A stretch of 44,858 nucleotides of DNA. It comes from Methanolobus sp. Its GTDB lineage: Archaea > Halobacteriota > Methanosarcinia > Methanosarcinales > Methanosarcinaceae. Of this stretch, positions 1-9,490 are shown one piece after another; within the stretch, counting starts at the first letter, position 1, and each line of letters opens with the position of its first letter. Below the pieces are notes generated by a model. That model saw only the letters and a program-made list of their open reading frames with translations, had not been told where the DNA came from and made no database searches. The DNA lies in contig JASKKT010000018.1 of assembly GCA_030154025.1 (NCBI GenBank), positions 1-44,858 of the forward strand, written 5' to 3'. A program made the position numbers and the translations under genes.

Positions 1-415
1 CCTATGTGTTTTCTTGTGATGAGTAATACTCAGGGGACTTATCCTTTTTAAAGTAGTATGCTAAAATAAAATGTAACGTAGGTTTTCTACAGAGCCATGA
101 TTTAATTAGTTTTAAAATTATAGAGCGAATTTTCTAAAAATATTGCCTATTTGGCTCTACCACCCTCCGGCTGCCGAATAACAAATAGGGCAATAAAACA
201 AGTAAAATTGTCTTGATGCGGGATAGGCCGTCGATAGAACAGATACAATGAGAAAAAATTCTGAAATACCCGCTATTTCAGCATTTTCCGTTACCAAAAA
301 TAGCTATTTTACGCTAAAACAGAAACAAAGGGCGACATTAAAAGAAAAATATATATACTTCATACACTAAATACGATTAGCAGTGGTAATCATAGATTGA
401 TTACGAGGTGACAAT
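1..415. other. AT-rich intergenic region upstream of the MC1 gene
   Basis: No coding region is convincing here. Three inverted repeats are visible: an imperfect one with arms at 143-153 and 182-193, a perfect 8-bp stem at 261-268/274-281 with a 5-nt loop, and a 14-nt palindrome at 297-310. A TATA-like run at 349-357 probably serves the downstream gene. The left part may hold the end of a gene or RNA lying outside the window. Confidence 0.5.
349..411 (+). promoter_or_regulatory. Promoter and ribosome binding site of the MC1 gene
   Basis: A TATA-box-like ATATATATA run at 349-357 lies about 60 nt before the start codon, so the leader should be about 30-35 nt. A strong Shine-Dalgarno GAGGTGA at 405-411 sits 4 nt before ATG 416. 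Both fit a highly expressed gene. Confidence 0.65.
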
Positions 416-706
416 ATGTCTGAAACAAGAAATTTTGTGTTAAGAGACAAGAAGGGAAACGAACATGGAGTATTCACCGGAAAACAGCCACGTCAGGCTG
501 CATTGAAGGTTGCTAACCGCGGAAAGGGAACAAAGGCTAAGCCAGAGGAGATCAGGCTTCGCGAGCGCGGAACAAAGAAGATCCACGTTTTCAAGGGCTG
601 GAGAGAAATGGTCGAGGCACCGAAGAACAAGCCAGACTGGATGCCGAACAAGATCAACAAGCCATTCGTAAAGAAAGTCGGCATTGACAAGCTGGAAAAG
701 ATCTAA
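416..706 (+). CDS. Non-histone chromosomal protein MC1
   Basis: This small basic DNA-binding protein (96 aa) compacts and bends DNA and is the abundant chromatin protein of Methanosarcinales. The length matches the family (about 93 aa). The family signature is clear: TRNFVLRDKKGNEHGVFTGK near residues 4-23, then the conserved RQAALK, IRLRERGTKK and HVFKGW blocks, and a PDWMPNKINKPFVKK segment near the end. It is rich in Lys and Arg throughout. The ATG at 416 follows a strong Shine-Dalgarno and a well-placed TATA box, and a T-rich hairpin terminator follows the stop, so it is a single-gene unit. Family assignment is certain from sequence; the role is known from studied homologues. Confidence 0.97.
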   Translation: MSETRNFVLRDKKGNEHGVFTGKQPRQAALKVANRGKGTKAKPEEIRLRERGTKKIHVFKGWREMVEAPKNKPDWMPNKINKPFVKKVGIDKLEKI

Positions 707-712
707 ACATCC

Positions 713-742
713 AAACCCATTTCCCATGGGTTTCCTTTTTTC
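713..742 (+). terminator. Terminator after the MC1 gene
   Basis: An 8-bp perfect stem (AAACCCAT at 713-720 with ATGGGTTT at 726-733, 5-nt loop) is followed by a T run at 736-742. It starts 6 nt after the stop codon. Confidence 0.75.
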
Positions 743-868
743 TGCGGCACCTTATGTGCTTTGTCAAATAAGTTTTAAATCGTTTCAGTATCTCTAATAT
801 CATTTACGGATACCGGACAGTAAATGTTTCCTATCCTGCAGCAGTGCATGTAATACACAGGTAATAAT

Positions 869-1753
869 ATGACACTTAAACGAGAGAACGTGCTGATAGA
901 GGCTCTTCCTTACATAAGGGAGTTCTACGGTTCAGTGATGGTAATCAAGGTTGGCGGGCATGCAATGATCAACCCGCAGGTGATGAGCGACATCGTGCAG
1001 GATATCGTGTTGCTGAGATTCGTTGGGATTCACCCCATCATTGTCCATGGGGGAGGACCGGAGATAACCGAAAAGATGGAACGCATGGGCAAGAAGCCCG
1101 AATTTGTAGGCGGGCTGCGCATTACCGATGACGAGACCCTGGAAATTGCAAGGATGGTGCTTGTCGGCAACATCAACACGGAGATCGTTTCGCTTATAGG
1201 CAGGCATGGTGGCAAGGGCATAGGCCTGTCCGGGAAGGATGGAAAAATGATCATAGCCAAGAAAAAGCCCTTCCAGAAAGTGATGATAGAGAACGTGGAG
1301 CGCGAGGTCGATCTGGGATGGGTTGGAGATACCGAAGTGATCAACACCGAGATCCTCAACATTGTCACAAGGGAAGGCTACATACCGGTCATATCCCCTA
1401 TTGCCATGGATGTGAACGGCAAGGCCCTCAACCTGAATGCCGACACTATCGCGGGCGATATCGCAGCAGCCCTCAGGGCCAAGAAGCTCATCCTGATGAC
1501 TGACGTACCAGGAGTACTTAAGGACCGCAGTGATAAGTCCTCCCGGATCTCAAGGGTAACCCTTGATGGCGTGGATCAGCTCATCAGGGAAGGCGTCATC
1601 TCAGCCGGCATGATCCCAAAGATGAGGGGTGCTGCCACAGCAGTTGAGAGTGGTGTTGAGAACGTCCACATTATCGACGGCAGTGTCTCTCACTCCGTAC
1701 TGCTTGAGCTGTTCACGGACTCCGGAATAGGCACGATGGTCTGTAAGGACTGA
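869..1753 (+). CDS. argB: Acetylglutamate kinase
   Basis: It phosphorylates N-acetylglutamate with ATP, the second step of arginine (ornithine) synthesis in the cytoplasm. The protein has 294 aa, normal for ArgB. The amino-acid-kinase fold is evident: VIKVGGHAM near residues 25-33 is the N-terminal phosphate-binding Lys/Gly-Gly motif, IIVHGGGPEI near 57-66 binds substrate, and the LNLNADTIAGDIAAAL block (about 190-205) and the ISAGMIPKM segment near 248-256 are typical of the C-terminal nucleotide-binding half. It stands alone with its own terminator, separate from other arg genes. A TATA-like TTTTAAAT lies near 773-780, giving a leader of about 65 nt. Confidence 0.96.
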   Translation: MTLKRENVLIEALPYIREFYGSVMVIKVGGHAMINPQVMSDIVQDIVLLRFVGIHPIIVHGGGPEITEKMERMGKKPEFVGGLRITDDETLEIARMVLVGNINTEIVSLIGRHGGKGIGLSGKDGKMIIAKKKPFQKVMIENVEREVDLGWVGDTEVINTEILNIVTREGYIPVISPIAMDVNGKALNLNADTIAGDIAAALRAKKLILMTDVPGVLKDRSDKSSRISRVTLDGVDQLIREGVISAGMIPKMRGAATAVESGVENVHIIDGSVSHSVLLELFTDSGIGTMVCKD

Positions 1754-1763
1754 GAAGGGACAG

Positions 1764-1804
1764 GGCAGGAATATATCCTGCCAGCGCCCGCCCTATATTT
1801 TTTT
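1764..1804 (+). terminator. Terminator between argB and the convergent radical SAM gene
   Basis: A perfect 7-bp stem (GGCAGGA 1764-1770 with TCCTGCC 1776-1782, loop ATATA) is followed at a short distance by seven T residues at 1798-1804. It lies in the short gap between convergent genes and fits argB best. Confidence 0.7.
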
Positions 1805-1811
1805 CTCCGGG

Positions 1812-2864
1812 TCAGTCGGTTATAGGCGCACCGAATGTGTGCTCATCCAGTTCCAGCACTGATTCCCAGAGGCTCACGCAGTCGCATTGGGGTATATCCA
1901 GACAGGACAGGTCCTGGGTCAGCGAGAAAAGCCTTATGGCATCTGCCACCTCGCGGCTGCATTCCTTGCAGTTATGCGGACCGCGCTTGGAACCTGCACC
2001 CACCGGATCTGAGGTGATGACCTTGTCAGGGAACTCCTCTTTGGCCTTCTTAAGTATCTCAACGATACTCCAGAGCCACGGAGGTCGATACTGGCCCTTC
2101 TGCCAGAGATTCTCCACAAATGTGCCGTTCTGTATATTACACAGGTTGATGGAGAAAGTGTCAGCGTATGCCGCAGCTTCCCTTATGGAGTTGACCATGT
2201 CATCCAGGGCTTCCTTCTCCGAGATGAAAGGAGGTTTGAGCATAAGATAAGCCTTTACTGTGGCCCCGCTGTTCCTGGCGATGGTGGCTGCCCGTTTGAA
2301 GTCGCCGAAGGTGAAACCCTTGTTAATGGAATGCTTGCGGATGGTATCCGAGGTCGTTTCCAGACCCACAGCTATCTCAAATGGCTTGCCTTTCATGGAG
2401 TTGCGGCAATCGGCCATTGTTTCCTCCTTGACGAATTCCGGCCTGGTCTCCACAAGCACTTTTACGACCCTTGCATCGCTTTGGAGCTCACCCAGTATCC
2501 TGTGCCTGACTTCCAGAGGGACCTCACGGGTATCCAGGAAGCTGCCGGAAGTAAATATCTTCACCATGAACTCTTCAAAGCCTGATGCCTTCCTCATGGC
2601 TTTCCCAAGCTGAGCGAACAGCTGCTCGTCCGAGGGAGAGACCTGTGCACTGTCGTACACGTAGCCGCACATGGTGCAGCCCCCGGCCTTACCCCACCAG
2701 CAGCCTGATGTCCTGAAGATTATGGTAAGGGTGTCAAGCTTTTTCCCGTCAACCAGGTCGCTCCCTGTCCACATTGCGCAGGGCTCATCAAGAGACCCGG
2801 ACTTGGCTTTTTGCCTGCTCCTGATGTCGAGGACCAGGGTATTGAGTGACTTATCGGCTGACAT
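1812..2864 (-). CDS. Archaeosine biosynthesis radical SAM protein RaSEA
   Basis: This is a radical SAM enzyme of the RaSEA type. With ArcS, known homologues convert the lysine adduct of preQ0 at tRNA position 15 into archaeosine. The protein has 350 aa. The N-terminal part carries the Cys cluster SGCWWGKAGGCTMCGYV (CX7CX2C, roughly residues 53-70), the Elp3-like 4Fe-4S spacing seen in this family. A VETRPEF motif and IAVGLETTSDTIR follow, as in Elp3/MiaB-like TIM barrels. Further Cys residues near the C terminus (CKEC, CDC) may bind metal. Two start codons are adjacent: GTG at 2867 and ATG at 2864. I chose the ATG, which overlaps the guaAb stop in a TGATG junction and implies translational coupling. 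Function follows from family membership. Confidence 0.82.
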   Translation of the reverse strand: MSADKSLNTLVLDIRSRQKAKSGSLDEPCAMWTGSDLVDGKKLDTLTIIFRTSGCWWGKAGGCTMCGYVYDSAQVSPSDEQLFAQLGKAMRKASGFEEFMVKIFTSGSFLDTREVPLEVRHRILGELQSDARVVKVLVETRPEFVKEETMADCRNSMKGKPFEIAVGLETTSDTIRKHSINKGFTFGDFKRAATIARNSGATVKAYLMLKPPFISEKEALDDMVNSIREAAAYADTFSINLCNIQNGTFVENLWQKGQYRPPWLWSIVEILKKAKEEFPDKVITSDPVGAGSKRGPHNCKECSREVADAIRLFSLTQDLSCLDIPQCDCVSLWESVLELDEHTFGAPITD

Positions 2865-3781
2865 CACTCGAACTCAATGGTAGCCGGTGGCTTGGGGGTG
2901 AGATCATAAACGACCCTGGCAACCGTGGGCAGGGATGCCGATATGCGTGACTCGATCCTGTTCAGGACAGGCCATGGCAGCTCCAGCGCCTCTGCGGTCA
3001 TGCCGTCCCTTGAACCCACAGCCCTTACGGCAACTATCCAGCCGTGGACCCTCACATCACCCTTGACGCCGGTGCCCTTGCCTATAATGGCTGCGAAGGT
3101 CTGCCAAGGGTGGAACTTCTCTACGAGCTCGTCCTCTACGATGGCATTCGCCTCCCTGACAATGTTCACAAGCTCCTCGGTGACCTCGCCTACTATCCTG
3201 ACGGACAGTCCCGGGCCCGGGAAGGGCATCCTCTCGGAGATCTCATGGGGAAGGCCCAGAGCGCGTGCGACCTCGCGGACCTCATCCTTGTACAGGTCCT
3301 CAACAGGCTCGACTATTTCCTTGAAGTCCATGACGGACGGAAGGCCGCCTACATTGTGATGGGACTTGATGCCTCCCTCTGACTCTATCCTGTCCGGGTA
3401 TATGGTGCCCTGGATGAGGTAATCAGCCTTCAGTGCCTTTGCTTCCGTTTCAAAGACGCGGATGAAAGTCTCACCTACTGCCTTGCGTTTATCCTCGGGA
3501 TCCGTGATCCCCTTAAGGGCTCCAAGGAAGCGGTCCTTGGCATCGACGACCACGAGATTCATGTCGCAGAATATTTCCTTTATCCGCTCTGTCTCACCTT
3601 TTCTCATAAGGCCCGTGTCTATATAGATAGGCGTCAGCCTGTCACCTATGGCACGGTGGGCCAGGACAGCACATACAGAACTGTCAACACCTCCGGAAAG
3701 GGCTATTATGGCCCTGCCGTCAGTGATCTGCTGCTGCATCTTTTCAATTGCCTTAGGGATGAACTTATCAACTTTTACCAT
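2864..3781 (-). CDS. guaAb: GMP synthase subunit B (ATP pyrophosphatase)
   Basis: It activates XMP with ATP and aminates it to GMP, using ammonia from the separate glutaminase subunit GuaAa encoded at 29504-30073. Length is 305 aa, typical of the archaeal stand-alone subunit. The PP-loop [14 protein letters not shown] lies near residues 26-39. The C-terminal GMP synthetase dimerization domain is recognised by [11 protein letters not shown] near 198-208 and the terminal [13 protein letters not shown]. Splitting the enzyme into two genes is normal in archaea; here they are about 26 kb apart and unlinked. The gene leads a two-gene unit with RaSEA through overlapping stop and start. A TATA-like element lies upstream at 3827-3841. 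Confidence 0.96.
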   Translation of the reverse strand: MVKVDKFIPKAIEKMQQQITDGRAIIALSGGVDSSVCAVLAHRAIGDRLTPIYIDTGLMRKGETERIKEIFCDMNLVVVDAKDRFLGALKGITDPEDKRKAVGETFIRVFETEAKALKADYLIQGTIYPDRIESEGGIKSHHNVGGLPSVMDFKEIVEPVEDLYKDEVREVARALGLPHEISERMPFPGPGLSVRIVGEVTEELVNIVREANAIVEDELVEKFHPWQTFAAIIGKGTGVKGDVRVHGWIVAVRAVGSRDGMTAEALELPWPVLNRIESRISASLPTVARVVYDLTPKPPATIEFE

Positions 3782-3826
3782 GAATGTGAACTCCGAAAAT
3801 AGGATTTACTCCTCAGATTTTACTCT

Positions 3827-3841
3827 TGGGATATAAGTTTG
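3827..3841 (-). promoter_or_regulatory. Probable TATA box for guaAb-RaSEA
   Basis: On the minus strand the sequence reads AAACTTATATCCC, about 45-60 nt before the guaAb start, which leaves room for a short leader. Confidence 0.5.
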
Positions 3842-3937
3842 TGCTTATTAATGCTCGCTCTTTGAAGACACTTTAACGGACATCTGCTATTAATGCTTAC
3901 TGCGCGGATAATACTTACACTCCGCTTACAAGCAAGT

Positions 3938-3944
3938 TATATAT
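3938..3944 (+). promoter_or_regulatory. Probable TATA box for recQ
   Basis: The sequence TTATATAT sits about 110 nt upstream of the recQ start. Transcription from it would give a leader of roughly 80 nt. Confidence 0.45.
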
Positions 3945-4051
3945 GCCGGCAGCATAGGGGTCAAACAAAACAAAGATCAAAAAGACACCAACAACAGGCA
4001 TGGATCAACAATTGGATAACGAATAAATAACGAAACAGCAGCGGTCGTAAA

Positions 4052-6175
4052 ATGTATCAAACCCTTCAGAAGTACTTCGGATATTCTGAGTTCCGCCCCC
4101 TTCAGAAAGAAATAGTCCAGGACGTACTAGACGGGAAGGATACCTTCGTTCTCATGCCCACAGGAGGCGGGAAATCCCTTTGTTACCAACTGCCTGCGCT
4201 GCTTCTGGACGGACTGACCGTTGTTGTGTCGCCCCTGATATCCCTTATGAAGGATCAGGTGGACAGCCTCAGGGCCAATGGTATCAATGCGGCATTCCTT
4301 AACAGCACCCAGAGCTATACCGAGTCCAGGCGAGTCTGCGATGACATTGTCTCAAACGACATCAAGATACTCTATGTCGCACCCGAGCGGCTTACGATGT
4401 CCAGCACGTTGGCTTTGATCGCGAAGGCGAACATAAGCCTGTTCGCAATTGACGAGAGCCACTGCATATCAGAGTGGGGGCACGATTTCAGGCCCGAGTA
4501 CCGCAAGCTGAGTATGCTCAAGCAGAAGTTCCCGAAGGTGCCGATAATTGCCCTGACGGCCACAGCAACCCCGAAAGTCAGGGAGGATACCCTCTCCCAG
4601 CTGGGACTGAAAGGCTGTAAGACCTATGTGGCAAGCTTCAACCGGCATAACCTCCTCTATGAGATAAGGCAAAAAAAGGAAACCTATGACCAGGTGCTCC
4701 AGTACCTGAGAAAGAACAGGGGAAGGAGCGGCATAATCTACTGCCAGAGCCGCAAGAACGTGGACACCATCGCTGCAAAGCTCAGGAGGGATGGTTTTAA
4801 CGCACTACCCTATCACGCAGGGCTGAGCGATACCCAGCGCGAGATGAACCAGGAGGCCTTCATCAAGGATGATGCAGACATAATTGTTGCCACCATTGCC
4901 TTTGGCATGGGTATCGATAAGCCCAACGTGCGCTTTGTCATCCATTACGACCTTCCGAAGAACCTGGAGGGATACTACCAGGAGACCGGCAGGGGAGGCA
5001 GGGATGGTCTTGAATGTGAATGTATCCTTTTCTTCAGCCACGGCGACAGGTATCGCATAGAGTATTTCATCAAGCAGAAAGGAAAGAAAGAGGAAAGGGA
5101 CATTGCCCTGAAACAGCTTCAGGACATGGTGAATTACTGCGTGGGTACGACGTGCCGCAGGAAGACACTCCTGAGATACTTCGGCGAGGAGCTGGAAACA
5201 GATAACTGCGGAGGATGCGATGCCTGCCTGCGCCCCAGGGAGAAGGTCGACGGGACCGATAAGGCGAAACTGCTTATCAGCTGTGTTGACGAGCTTGGCG
5301 AACGTTACGGCATGAACCACGTCGTTGATGTGCTGTGTGGCGCCAATACAAGGAAGATCAAGGAAAAGAAGCATGAGAAACTTGAGACCTACAATTCCGG
5401 CTGCCGCCTCCACCGTTCAGAATGGCTGGATATCGCACGGGAGATGGTGCAGCAGGGAATACTGTCAGTGGAAGGTACAAGGTACCCCCTTCTGAAACTC
5501 AGCAGGGCGAGCAGGGAAGTGATGCAGGGTTCGAGAACTGTGACCCTCACAAGAATCGCTGCACTGGAGTTCCCCGATACACCAGCCTCTGAGGATGAGG
5601 AGCCATATGAGCCGGAAATTCTTGCAAAGCCGCAGAAAGTGACTTCTCCGCAGCCCAGGAAAACTGCAAAGAGTAGTGACAGTGAACTTTTCGAAAAGCT
5701 CAAGGACCTCAGGAAGGAAATGGCCGAGCTTCAGGATGTTCCGCCCTACATAGTATTCGCGGACACGAGCCTCAAGCAAATGGCTGCAAAGAAGCCCTCC
5801 AACAAGGCCGAGATGCTCAAGATAACAGGAGTCGGAGAGTATAAGCTGAAGAAATATGGGGAAATTTTCCTCAAAGAGATCAGCAAGTACTGCGAAGAGC
5901 AAAATGGCGGTTCTCCAAAGAATGCATGGGAAAAAGACCATTCACCACTTAAGAAAAAGACCGTGCAGAATCTCGTGGCGCCGGAACTGCCTGCAAAGGA
6001 GAAGGGAAACGGCAACAATATACCCGAATCAAAGCGTGAGACCATCCTGAAGACCATCAGCGGACTTGAGAGGGAGATGGTCATCCTGGCAAGGGCCAAA
6101 CTCGGGGATTCCTTCTTGGAAGAGGAGATAAAGGAAGTGTGGGCGGAGATGATCTCAGGAAGCAGGCAGGAATGA
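4052..6175 (+). CDS. recQ: ATP-dependent DNA helicase RecQ
   Basis: This 3'-5' superfamily 2 helicase unwinds recombination and fork-repair intermediates. The protein has 707 aa. Visible motifs are Walker A MPTGGGKSLCYQLPAL (about residues 35-50), the DESHCISEWGHDFR box with aromatic loop (about 133-146), TATATP (motif III), and motif VI as ETGRGGRDGLE (about 315-325). The RecQ-C-terminal zinc site follows as CRRKTLLRYFGEE with NCGGCDACL. An HRDC domain occupies about residues 545-615, beginning at SELFEKLKDLRKEM. About 90 residues after HRDC are charged and not recognised; they give a longer tail than in bacterial RecQ. It stands alone with its own promoter region. Confidence 0.95.
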   Translation: MYQTLQKYFGYSEFRPLQKEIVQDVLDGKDTFVLMPTGGGKSLCYQLPALLLDGLTVVVSPLISLMKDQVDSLRANGINAAFLNSTQSYTESRRVCDDIVSNDIKILYVAPERLTMSSTLALIAKANISLFAIDESHCISEWGHDFRPEYRKLSMLKQKFPKVPIIALTATATPKVREDTLSQLGLKGCKTYVASFNRHNLLYEIRQKKETYDQVLQYLRKNRGRSGIIYCQSRKNVDTIAAKLRRDGFNALPYHAGLSDTQREMNQEAFIKDDADIIVATIAFGMGIDKPNVRFVIHYDLPKNLEGYYQETGRGGRDGLECECILFFSHGDRYRIEYFIKQKGKKEERDIALKQLQDMVNYCVGTTCRRKTLLRYFGEELETDNCGGCDACLRPREKVDGTDKAKLLISCVDELGERYGMNHVVDVLCGANTRKIKEKKHEKLETYNSGCRLHRSEWLDIAREMVQQGILSVEGTRYPLLKLSRASREVMQGSRTVTLTRIAALEFPDTPASEDEEPYEPEILAKPQKVTSPQPRKTAKSSDSELFEKLKDLRKEMAELQDVPPYIVFADTSLKQMAAKKPSNKAEMLKITGVGEYKLKKYGEIFLKEISKYCEEQNGGSPKNAWEKDHSPLKKKTVQNLVAPELPAKEKGNGNNIPESKRETILKTISGLEREMVILARAKLGDSFLEEEIKEVWAEMISGSRQE

Positions 6176-6466
6176 TCGCTTCCTGTTTTATGCGCATCCA
6201 TTAATTGTTTACCTATCATTGTGTTCTAATACGAACCTGATTGCAAGATTGATAAACAGGATTATGCTTTATCGCGAGTTAATGCCCCTTCAATGTATCT
6301 TGGTACCGGAGATATTTTTGTGACAGAAGGTATCCTGATTATCTCCTTTATTTTTACAATCTCATTGCCGAATTCTTCTTTTTAAAGGTGGCATATACCA
6401 TCTGAAGCAGCGTTTCTGAGTGACTGCTTTCGTCTGCAAATGATCCTGCCATTAGGATATGACCTT

Positions 6467-9400
6467 TCATAGCAACATTCTCTTTGAAGAAGTGGCCGGT
6501 TTTCTTTTTCTGTCGGTTTCTGTACCATATGAATTATCAGCCGTTCCATTATCGAGCCTGAACTTTGAAACTACCGACTGCATCTTTGCAGCAACGTCAG
6601 CAAGTTCCTGAGCAGACTTTGAGAGCTCCTGCATGGACGCGGTCTGTTCCTGGACAGAAGCGGAAGCTTCCTGTGTCCCTGCTGCAGATTCTTCGGAGAT
6701 GGCAGATACTTCTTCCACTGAGGATGTAATCTCTTCTATCGATGCGGACTGCTCTTCTGCAGCGGCAGCTATTTCCTGGACCATCTTAACGATGGTGTCT
6801 CCTGCCTCGACGACCTTTCCGATAGCAACGACCGACTTCTCAAGAGATACCGCTCCTGTAGCCACTTCATCAGTGCCTTTCTTCATTGAAGCTACTGCGT
6901 TCTGGGTACCACTCTGCATCTGATGGATGAGTTGCGCAATCTCTTTGGCAGCATTGCCTGAGTCCTCTGCCAGCTTGCGTACCTCATCCGCAACCACGGC
7001 AAACCCACGGCCGTGCTCTCCGGCTCTTGCAGCTTCTATTGCTGCATTGAGGGCCAGCAGGTTTGTCTGGTCGGCAATGCTTGTTATGAGATCGACAATC
7101 TCACCTATCTGCTTGGACTTTCCGTCAAGCTCTTTGATGACATCCGAAGAGTCTCCAACGGCAGATTTGATATTAGCCATCTTTCCCAGAAGATCCTGCG
7201 ACATTTCCCCCAGATCATGTATGAACTGGTTGGAAACAACCGCTGTCTGTGCTGCCTTTTCTGAATTAACGGCTACTTCCTGGACAGTTTGGGTCATATC
7301 GCTCATCGCCCTGGAAACTTCTTCGGCCTTGGCAGACTGCATCTGTGCGCCTTTAGATATTTCAGTTACTGCACCGCCTACCTGTTCACTTGCTGCCAGA
7401 AGTTCCTCACTTGAAGAGGATATCTCTTCTGCTGCCGAGGCAACACTTTCAGCATTCTCGCTTACAAGAGCAACTATCCCATTCAGGGACTGCCTGCAAT
7501 TCTCCACGCCGTCGGTAAGCTGCGAGAAATCTCCGACTCCATTGACCTGTACAGCTCTTGTCAGGTCATTGGATGAGATGGAATTCAGGACTTCGCATGA
7601 ATCATTGATAACATTCTGAAGTGCGTCCCCGAAATTATCGAGGGTGTTACTCAGTTGTCTGAAGTCTCCCTTGGTGTCTATCGTTACTCTCGCACCCAGA
7701 TCGCCTTGGGCATAGGCATCAATGACCCTTGCAGCCTCACTCAGGGGACCTGTGACAGCATCCAGGCAGTTGTTGACTCCCTCAACGATCTTGCGATAGT
7801 CGCCCAGATGTTTCGAGGCATCTGCACGTGTACTTAACTGGCCGTTAATCCCTGCCTGCGCCAGCTTATTGGCGTCAGATACCAGAAGTTTCAGGTTATC
7901 TCTTATATTCACACAACTCTTTGCCATGACATCCTGTTCTGACATCACCGTTATGTCAATATCAAGGATGCCTTCCGCCATTTTCTGGACACTTTCTGCA
8001 TCGTGCCTGCTATTTTCAATTACTTTCTGTATGCTCGCGATGAGTACATCGTCTTCGGAGCGCTTACTTATACTCACATTTGTATTGCCTATTGAGAGGT
8101 TTCGTGCAACCTCAGATATCTGGCTGTTCGCTTCAATAAGATTATTGAGGTTATTCTTTATCTCGTTGAAGTCTCCGTTATACTGGTCAGCAATTATCGG
8201 GGGTAACTCTCCCTGTGAGATTCTGTTAACATATTCCGCAGCCATGTTTAGCGGACCTATGACAGCATCAAGAGTATGATTCACACCTTCAACTACGGCA
8301 CGATAATCTCCCTGGTGTCTGGAAGCATCGGCGCGGACATCAAGCTGGCCCTGCACTGCAGCCTTCGAGAGCACATCGGCATCCACAATCAGATTATTGA
8401 TGGCATCTTTCACCTGTCCGAGAGAAGCATATATGCTCGTAAAGTTTTCATGCTGATCGACTGTGTACTCGTTTGCCTCGGTCACACAGGAATCAATATC
8501 CAGGTTCCCCGCAGCAATATGCTCCAGATTGGAAATCAGGCGGTTGATCTCTTTCTTGGTGTAAATCGCATTTTGCTTTACTGCGGAAACGTCCTAGAAG
8601 AGTTCGATATGTCCGATCTTCCTGCCCCCGGCATCGTGCAGGTAGGAAGCATCCACCTGGTAGTTCCTGTTCCCGGCAGGATTAGAGAAATAAGTAACAG
8701 GTTTTCCACTGTTCAGTCTGCAGACACCGCATTTTTCGGTACCGCATATTTCAGCGCCCCACTGCTCACATGAAGAGCCAAGCACTTCCTCCCTTTTCAG
8801 GCCTGTGAGCTCTTCCACTGCCTTATTGATGAAGGTCCAGTTCATATTAGTATCCGTGACTGATACCGCGAACGGAAGACTATCGAGGATTGAGTTGTAC
8901 CAGTATACCTTCTCAACTATAACGTCAAGCAACTGGTTGATATGTTCCATTACCCTGCGGTCGTTACCTTCATAGATATCCGCCTGGCCACGGGTATCAA
9001 ACTTTTCATGGATTGCAGCATCTACGAGTTCAAGTATCCCATTGATCAGTTTTTCTTTCTTCTCTTCAGTGATGTCAAGAACAAAACCATCGAGATATTG
9101 TATAGTCCCGTTTTCATCAACTGCGGCCTCTCCGTTCTCGCGCACCCAGCGAATGCTGCCGTCTTTATGGAGGATACGGTACTCGATCTCCCAGTGTTCG
9201 TTGTTCTTGATCGCTTCGGTGATACTCTGGTTTACATAGTCAACATCTTCAGAGAGAATAATGCTCTCATAGGTCCTTACAGAATTATTTACAAAATCAG
9301 ATGCCGGATATCCACTTGATAAAGTGACCTTCTGAGACATACTGAGCATTGTCCCGTTTTTATCGTATTTGCAGCGGAATAGAAAACAAGGAATATTGGT

Positions 9401-9490
9401 TACGAGGAAATCAAACTGCGATTCTTTTTCACGCATTGTGTTCTTAAGATCAGCGACTTCTTTTTTAAGCTTGCTTTTTTCATTGAACAT
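6467..9490 (-). CDS. Cytoplasmic PAS/HAMP methyl-accepting chemotaxis protein with in-frame UAG (possible pyrrolysine)
   Basis: One reading frame of 1008 codons is interrupted only by UAG at 8594-8596 (codon 299). Residues 1-25 are coiled coil, about 26-143 a PAS domain, and about 200-300 a second PAS with Cys241, 249, 254 and 257 (CX7CX4CX2C). HAMP-like units follow, including two near-identical blocks at about 376-414 and 544-582 (GDYR and VEGVN signatures). The signalling domain has the hairpin tip [20 protein letters not shown] near 805-825. There is no membrane segment, so it is a soluble receptor signalling to CheA/CheW. The UAG falls in the standard PAS exit ELF-x-DVS, where a Gln is commonly found. 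If UAG is read as Pyl the protein is 1007 aa. If it terminates, a 298-aa PAS protein results and the downstream part would need a GTG at 8485. A split pseudogene is the alternative. Confidence 0.8.
8594..8596 (-). other. In-frame UAG codon, candidate pyrrolysine site
   Basis: The codon is TAG on the minus strand, between GAACTCTTC and GACGTTTCC. The frame is open on both sides: 298 codons before it and 708 sense codons after it. No other gene in the window uses UAG as its stop. Confidence 0.7.

Noticed and set aside
6467-8485. Separate 672-aa chemoreceptor gene starting at GTG 8485
   Set aside because: The frame continues upstream without a break through HAMP-like coding sequence to the UAG and then into the PAS domains, so a start in the middle is artificial.
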